From: Haemaphysalis longicornis
Taxonomy: Eukaryota > Arthropoda > Arachnida > Ixodida > Ixodidae
NCBI GenBank assembly: GCA_013339765.2
Contig: CM023449.1
Span: forward strand, 36,658,353-36,722,352
DNA: 64,000 nt
Direction of reading: 5' to 3'
Positions 59,909 through 64,000 of the stretch are shown here, one piece after another. Under the pieces are notes generated by a model. It saw only the letters and a program-made list of their open reading frames with translations. It did no database searches and was not told where the DNA came from. Within the stretch, counting starts at the first letter, position 1; every line of letters starts with the position of its first letter. The translations under genes were made by a program, and so were the position numbers.

Positions 59909-61597
59909 TTTTTTTTTTAATGCATGGAAATTTTAGAAAACTTTAGAAGACAAGACACTTAGAACACAATAGAAACACTAACAGACAGCAAAGGGTAAGG
60001 ACATCAGTCGAACAAAGATCAGCACCATTGCAAAACTCAGGCAAGCAAACGCCCGCATCCAAAAGAGGCACCCACTCCGGTGGATTACTCTGCGCAGCAC
60101 GAACGCTCCGCACCAACGCCGCCTGTTCCCGAAAAATGCACTTGGTCGGCCTAGGGGGTTTCCGCATCCCGATAAGTCATGTGGCACTTCCACAAGCTAA
60201 ACAATCCTAGGAGAACAAAAACGTCATATGGCACCCGATTAACATCTTCAAATGGCAGGAAGCGAATGGTGTACGGGGTGATGTCAATGTCTTTCTTTTT
60301 TTAGTGTCCGCTGAAAAACGTCCCAGAAGAAAACAGCGTACCGGCAAAACACAAAACAATGATCAGTTGTCTTTGGTTGATTACAGAGGCGACAATTGTC
60401 CGACCAACGAACAGACATTCCCCTTTCGCGCAGCCATGTCTTAACTGAGAGTGTGGAAGAATGAAGCTTGAAGAAAAACGTTTTTGCATTGGCGGGATAC
60501 ACATACTGATTACGCATTTTAAAACATTGCTGTTCTGCTGGCCTAAGTAATGCTGGCGATAAATAGGCACTGGGAATAGACTTTCAATAAGAGTGCTCGT
60601 CATAGTTTTACTTGACATGCTGAACAGATATTTCAAGGAACACCACCCGGAAAGAAACTTAAAAGACTCCACGGCCTCCTTGAGAAATCTCCATGGAGGC
60701 TTCGTATTAACTTCGCCCGTACATATAAGCAAAAAAGGCAAATGGAAACTTATGCGCTGCTGAAGTACAGTTAATAAAATTGGGTGATCAACCGATTTGT
60801 AGAAGTAAAAACGAGACACAAGTTGGTGCACAAGCAAATGTATGAGGCCTTTAAAGGAAGAAACAAGTTGTCCCTGAGCATAGGTTCCAATTGAGAACCC
60901 CACACATATGTTGCAATAACTCTATGTAGGGCCTGAACTTTTGCTCGCGCACAGTGAAGCACTTGAAGCACACAAAGGAGCTTTGTGGCGAGGAAGACAT
61001 TACACACTCTTGCACGTGCAAACACAGAGAGGTCTCACCCATTCCATGCCTGCTATGCGCGCTTAACTTGCGTGAGCGCAGATGACCAATGAGGCCCTGT
61101 GTTGCGTATTTGATGTAACGGCACGCCGAGGTACTGAAGTGGGGCGCTATCTCGAATAACACCTGAGAACCTGGATGGTTTCGTTCCCCATTGTCCAGTC
61201 CAAAATCCCTTAGTTTTTTTTTTTTTCAAATTAACATCCGCTCCAGACACATCGCAGGACTGCTTAGCCACTGTAAGGGCTTCCTGGACACTCCTTTTGT
61301 AAGCGCAAAAAATACGCTATATCATCTGCATAAGCAAGCACCTTAACTTCGCACGATTGTAAGCAAAAACCTTTCACTCCTTGACTCTGCTGAATGCTGA
61401 GACAAAGAGGCTCGAGGTACAATGCGAACAGCAAGGGTGAGAGGGGGCAGCCTTGTCTGACAGACGACTTGATCGCAATTGGTTCAGACAGAATACGATT
61501 GATGATAAGCTGCGTACTGCACCGATCATAGCACAGCTTGATGCCCTTAAATAACACATCACCTAAGTTGACTGCTGCCAGAAGTGCGAATAAGAAA

Positions 61598-61741
61598 TGG
61601 ACCAGCGTCGGCTGGCTCAAAGGGCTGTCGATGCTGCCCGCGCTCAAGGCCTCCTGGACTGAGGACGCCTCCTTGAAGCTTCAGTACATTCCCCCCTGTT
61701 GATTTAAATAAACATATATTCTGTCTCTCTCTCTCTCTCTC
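61598..61741 (+). mobile_element. 5'-truncated LINE 3' end with (CT)n tail inserted in the RT domain
   Basis: The host RT frame breaks between SHE and FLFALLAAVN. The inserted plus-strand sequence encodes DQRRLAQRAVDAARAQGLLD and a stop, the Ala/Arg-rich ending of tick RNase H-type LINEs. A short 3' UTR, AATAAA at 61706 and a (CT)n tail follow. The tail matches the element at 14971. No clear target-site duplication. Confidence 0.7.
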
Positions 61742-62470
61742 GTGAGAAACCAGATCAAACGCTTTTGCAAGGTCAATTTGTATTAGGGCCACCTGATCCA
61801 CCGAATCGGACACGCACTCCAAGACAGAACGAGCAACATGAATATTTGTGTGAATACTCCTGCCCCGAATACCGCAAGTTTGGTGGGACCCCACTTAACT
61901 AGTGATTACAAATTGAAGGCGCCTAAATAGAATCTTTTCAGATATTTTGTAGTCAACGTTGCAGATGGAGATTGGTCGGTAACCCTCTACTTACCTTAGT
62001 TTCTCTGCATCCGCAGTTTTGGGGATTAGCACCGTGTGTCCTGAATAAAAGGTTGGCGGCAAGATATTATGATCATAGGCAGCCGTAAATACGTCCAAGA
62101 GAACTGTAGCAAGGATACCAGAAAACTTCTGCTAGAACTCCCCACCAAGGCCATATGGCCCCGGGGTCTTGTTAGTCTTAAGCGCGGAGATGGCATCCTT
62201 AACTTCTCCAGTGTAATAGGCACTGACACCATCATGCGCTCCTCATCTGTAAGCCTGAAAAGTAAGCCAATGAGAGAATGGAACTTTAAATGCCAGGTAT
62301 TAATACTGGACCCCCAAAAGAACTTGCTGTAATGTGTGTGGAAAGCACTGACAATTTCATTTGCTTCAGTATACCTAACACCTTTATAATAAATTTCAAT
62401 TATCTCCTTTGCAAGTGCGGATTGGCGCTCATCACTAAGACACCGGAAAGAAGGGCGCTCTTCCCCTAAC

Positions 62471-62493
62471 TGTTGCCCCCCCCCCCCCCCCCA
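62471..62493. repeat. C-run
   Basis: A run of about 18 C's in the 5' part of the LINE. It interrupts the frame and is prone to assembly error. Confidence 0.9.
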
Positions 62494-62499
62494 CCACGC

Positions 62500-63366
62500 T
62501 GGCATTTGTGAAAAGCAGCAGCTTACGTCGTTTCGCCGACAATACGGTATCATCCAACAGCCGATAAGACGCACGGCGGGAATGGGAACAGTTGTCAGAA
62601 CAGCGTCCCCCTTTCCACTTTGTTTCCAACGGCGGCCGCTGCGTATCACCAGAGTCCTTCAATGCTTTTCTGGTCACGAAACTCCGGCCGAAGTTTCATT
62701 CAGGGACAAAAACTGCCGCTAGGATCGCCCCTGTTAACGTGAAGGCTTCGCCAGCGGTCGCGACGCTTGCTGTCCGGCTGTTTCTCCGTCGGCAACGCGC
62801 TCGCTTTCATCTGCTCTTCATTTCCACCTGTAAAAACGCGAGCGATGTGTGCATGTTTTTGAGTCAATTGTTGTCGTGTAGCTTAGCTGTGAAATTCAGA
62901 CAAGACCACGGGTGTTACTGAGGCGTATATGTTGCAGTGTTCGTTCGTTGCGGCAGGCACCGCTACGCTCTCGCTTTGAGAAGGCGGACATCTGGCGTTT
63001 TCAATTTTCGATTAGCCTTTGCAGCCGCCTGCATGATTTGAGTTAACTAGCGCCAGAATTAAATCTGTATTCACCCTGGGCGACATGATGCGCTGAGCAA
63101 ATAGGTGTGCAAACGTACAGCACGTTGGGTTAGCGCTGTGTTTGCGCTATTTGATAGCGCGCTAATAATGTAAAAAAATAATCTAGATTCGGAAAGTGAC
63201 CGCTGACAGCAGGAAAAAAAAACGCTCACGAAATGGAAGCAGCCTAATTGGCGCGCGGAGGACAAATGCTATAGCCTTGAGCTCCTTTCTCGGCTGTCCT
63301 CATCAGTATAGGGTGTCAGATAAAAATTCGCCCGCTCAGTGCCTGTCACACCCCTCCCACCCAAAC
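62500..63366. other. Stretch upstream of the LINE, no gene recognised
   Basis: The minus-strand frame 62677-62435 (ALKDSGDTQRPPLETKWKGG) may be 5' LINE sequence. Nothing else assigned. Confidence 0.35.
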
Positions 63367-63617
63367 GGCAAGTTAAAAAACATTGATTGATTATGAAATT
63401 TAACGTGCCGATGCTACACAGACAATGGGACGCGCGCCGTAGTGTAGCGCTCCGCATTAATTTTAACCACTCGGGTATCTAACTCGCGCCGAAATCTCGA
63501 ACACACAGGCGGTTTCTCTTTTCGCCTACACCAGAAAAGCTACCGGGTACCCGCGTCCTTGGGCTTATCAGCACAACGCCTTAGCCCCTGGGCAAACGCG
63601 GAGGGCAAGTTAAAAAA
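63367..63617 (-). mobile_element. Diverged Ruka-type SINE with 14-bp duplication
   Basis: The minus-strand copy (63381-63603) is recognisable from ACATTGATTGATTA through CGCGCCGTAGTG, TTTTAACCACTC and CGAAATCTCGAACACAC to a decayed tRNA-like head (AACGCCTTAGCCCCTGGGC). The duplication GGCAAGTTAAAAAA at 63367-63380 and 63604-63617 is intact, although the body has many substitutions. Confidence 0.85.
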
Positions 63618-64000
63618 AAAAAAACATGCAGGCAAAGATAGCCATGCCCCGCTTTCCAAATTCAAAATATCTGATTGGATAACCAAAATGTGGCAGCCGT
63701 GGATTTTGGTTCCGCCACACAGATGACAGGAAGCTGTCTGACCGCTGGCTGATCGTCGCAGGCAGCTGCCAAGCGCATGCAAAGGACTAGAAAACGTGCC
63801 GCGGCTGTGTGGTACAAGTGTTTATTCCCACAAGTTTATGGCAATAGCATGGCGGATGCAGGAAAATAAACAACATCATACAAATATGTGTTACTTGCTA
63901 ACACAAAACACAACAGTTGGCTTTCACATATTGCATGACAAACAGAACAACTGCTATCCACTAGGCTTGTTGCCACCACTTGCTGGGCAGTTAGCTCGCC
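63618..64000. other. Right-edge sequence, nothing recognised
   Basis: No gene or repeat assigned. Confidence 0.4.

Larger units (their letters stand above)
59909..62500 (-). pseudogene. LINE with YADD reverse transcriptase, frameshifted and interrupted
   Basis: On the minus strand SDERQSALAKEIIEIYYKG and FHTHYSKFFWG precede the RT domain. RT blocks follow: DEERMMVSVPIT, a frame change near 62200, HQTCGIRGRSIHTNIH, LIQIDLAKAFDLVSHE, VRQGCPLSPLLFALYLEPL and KVLAYADDIAYF. Downstream are LQYLGVPL, a Trp-containing thumb-like region, CRLCNQPKTTDHCFVFC and PRPTKCIFREQAALVRSVRA. The element ends in a poly(A) run at 59909-59920. The FADD/YADD-type RT without an RNase H and a C-terminal CxxC knuckle suggests an L1/Tx1-like group (tentative). 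At least four frame changes and an insertion at 61598 make it inactive. Confidence 0.8.

Overview
The window looks like repeat-dense nuclear DNA from a metastriate hard tick (Rhipicephalus, Dermacentor or Hyalomma type). The evidence is indirect but consistent. There are six copies of a tRNA-headed SINE with a GATT/AATC tail that matches what is known of the tick SINE Ruka. There are several degenerate non-LTR retrotransposons, a Ty3/Gypsy element, many small inverted-repeat DNA elements, long (TTGA)n arrays and tRNA-like modules. I see no bacterial-type operons, no rRNA, no CRISPR array and no convincing functional tRNA gene. Species cannot be fixed from the sequence. LAYOUT. 1-5.4 kb (minus strand): one intron-rich gene. 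It has an N-terminal THAP zinc finger exon at 5084-5401, then exons encoding a transposase-like protein. I could place nine exons whose splice phases agree; two introns use GC-AG splice sites and one exon carries a one-base frameshift. Its first intron contains an inverted-repeat element. 5.4-25 kb: repeats only. These are Ruka copies, (TTGA)n arrays, a 1.4-kb pogo-like non-autonomous element, a 397-bp TA-flanked MITE, the RNase H tails of two degenerate LINEs (one ending in a (CT)n tail and splitting an older repeat), a two-copy inverted dispersed repeat, a third LINE tail, and a 557-bp inverted-repeat element that carries a tRNA-like module. 25-36.5 kb: one Ruka copy with a perfect 14-bp target-site duplication, then about 11 kb of AT-rich sequence in which I recognise no gene. 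36.7-42.2 kb: a young Ty3/Gypsy element. Its two LTRs are identical over 323 bp apart from a 4-bp insertion. It has gag, protease and integrase, but reverse transcriptase and RNase H are missing. It carries several frameshifts and an internal Ruka insertion. 42.4-49.7 kb: a short MITE, a tRNA-like module, a GC-rich unassigned block, two copies of a roughly 195-bp tandem repeat, a LINE C-terminus and a 152-bp tandem repeat. 51.0-51.8 kb: a foldback element with about 220-bp arms. 52.6-57.2 kb: a 162-bp (TTGA)n array, a 5'-truncated Ruka copy, GC-rich duplications and a hAT-like relic. 58.2-59.4 kb: an unusual head-to-head LTR-element structure. 59.9-62.5 kb: a minus-strand LINE with a YADD reverse transcriptase. 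It is split by another LINE's 3' end, and its poly(A) tail abuts a tRNA-like sequence. 63.4-63.6 kb: an old Ruka copy. HOW IT FITS TOGETHER. Most recognisable coding sequence is mobile or mobile-derived. The only candidate host gene, the THAP gene, itself appears to be derived from a DNA transposon. Nesting gives relative ages: the foldback-type relics and old LINEs come first, then the (CT)n-tailed LINE insertions, and the Gypsy element and Ruka copies with perfect duplications are the most recent. Calls of family membership rest on motif recognition by eye, without database searches.
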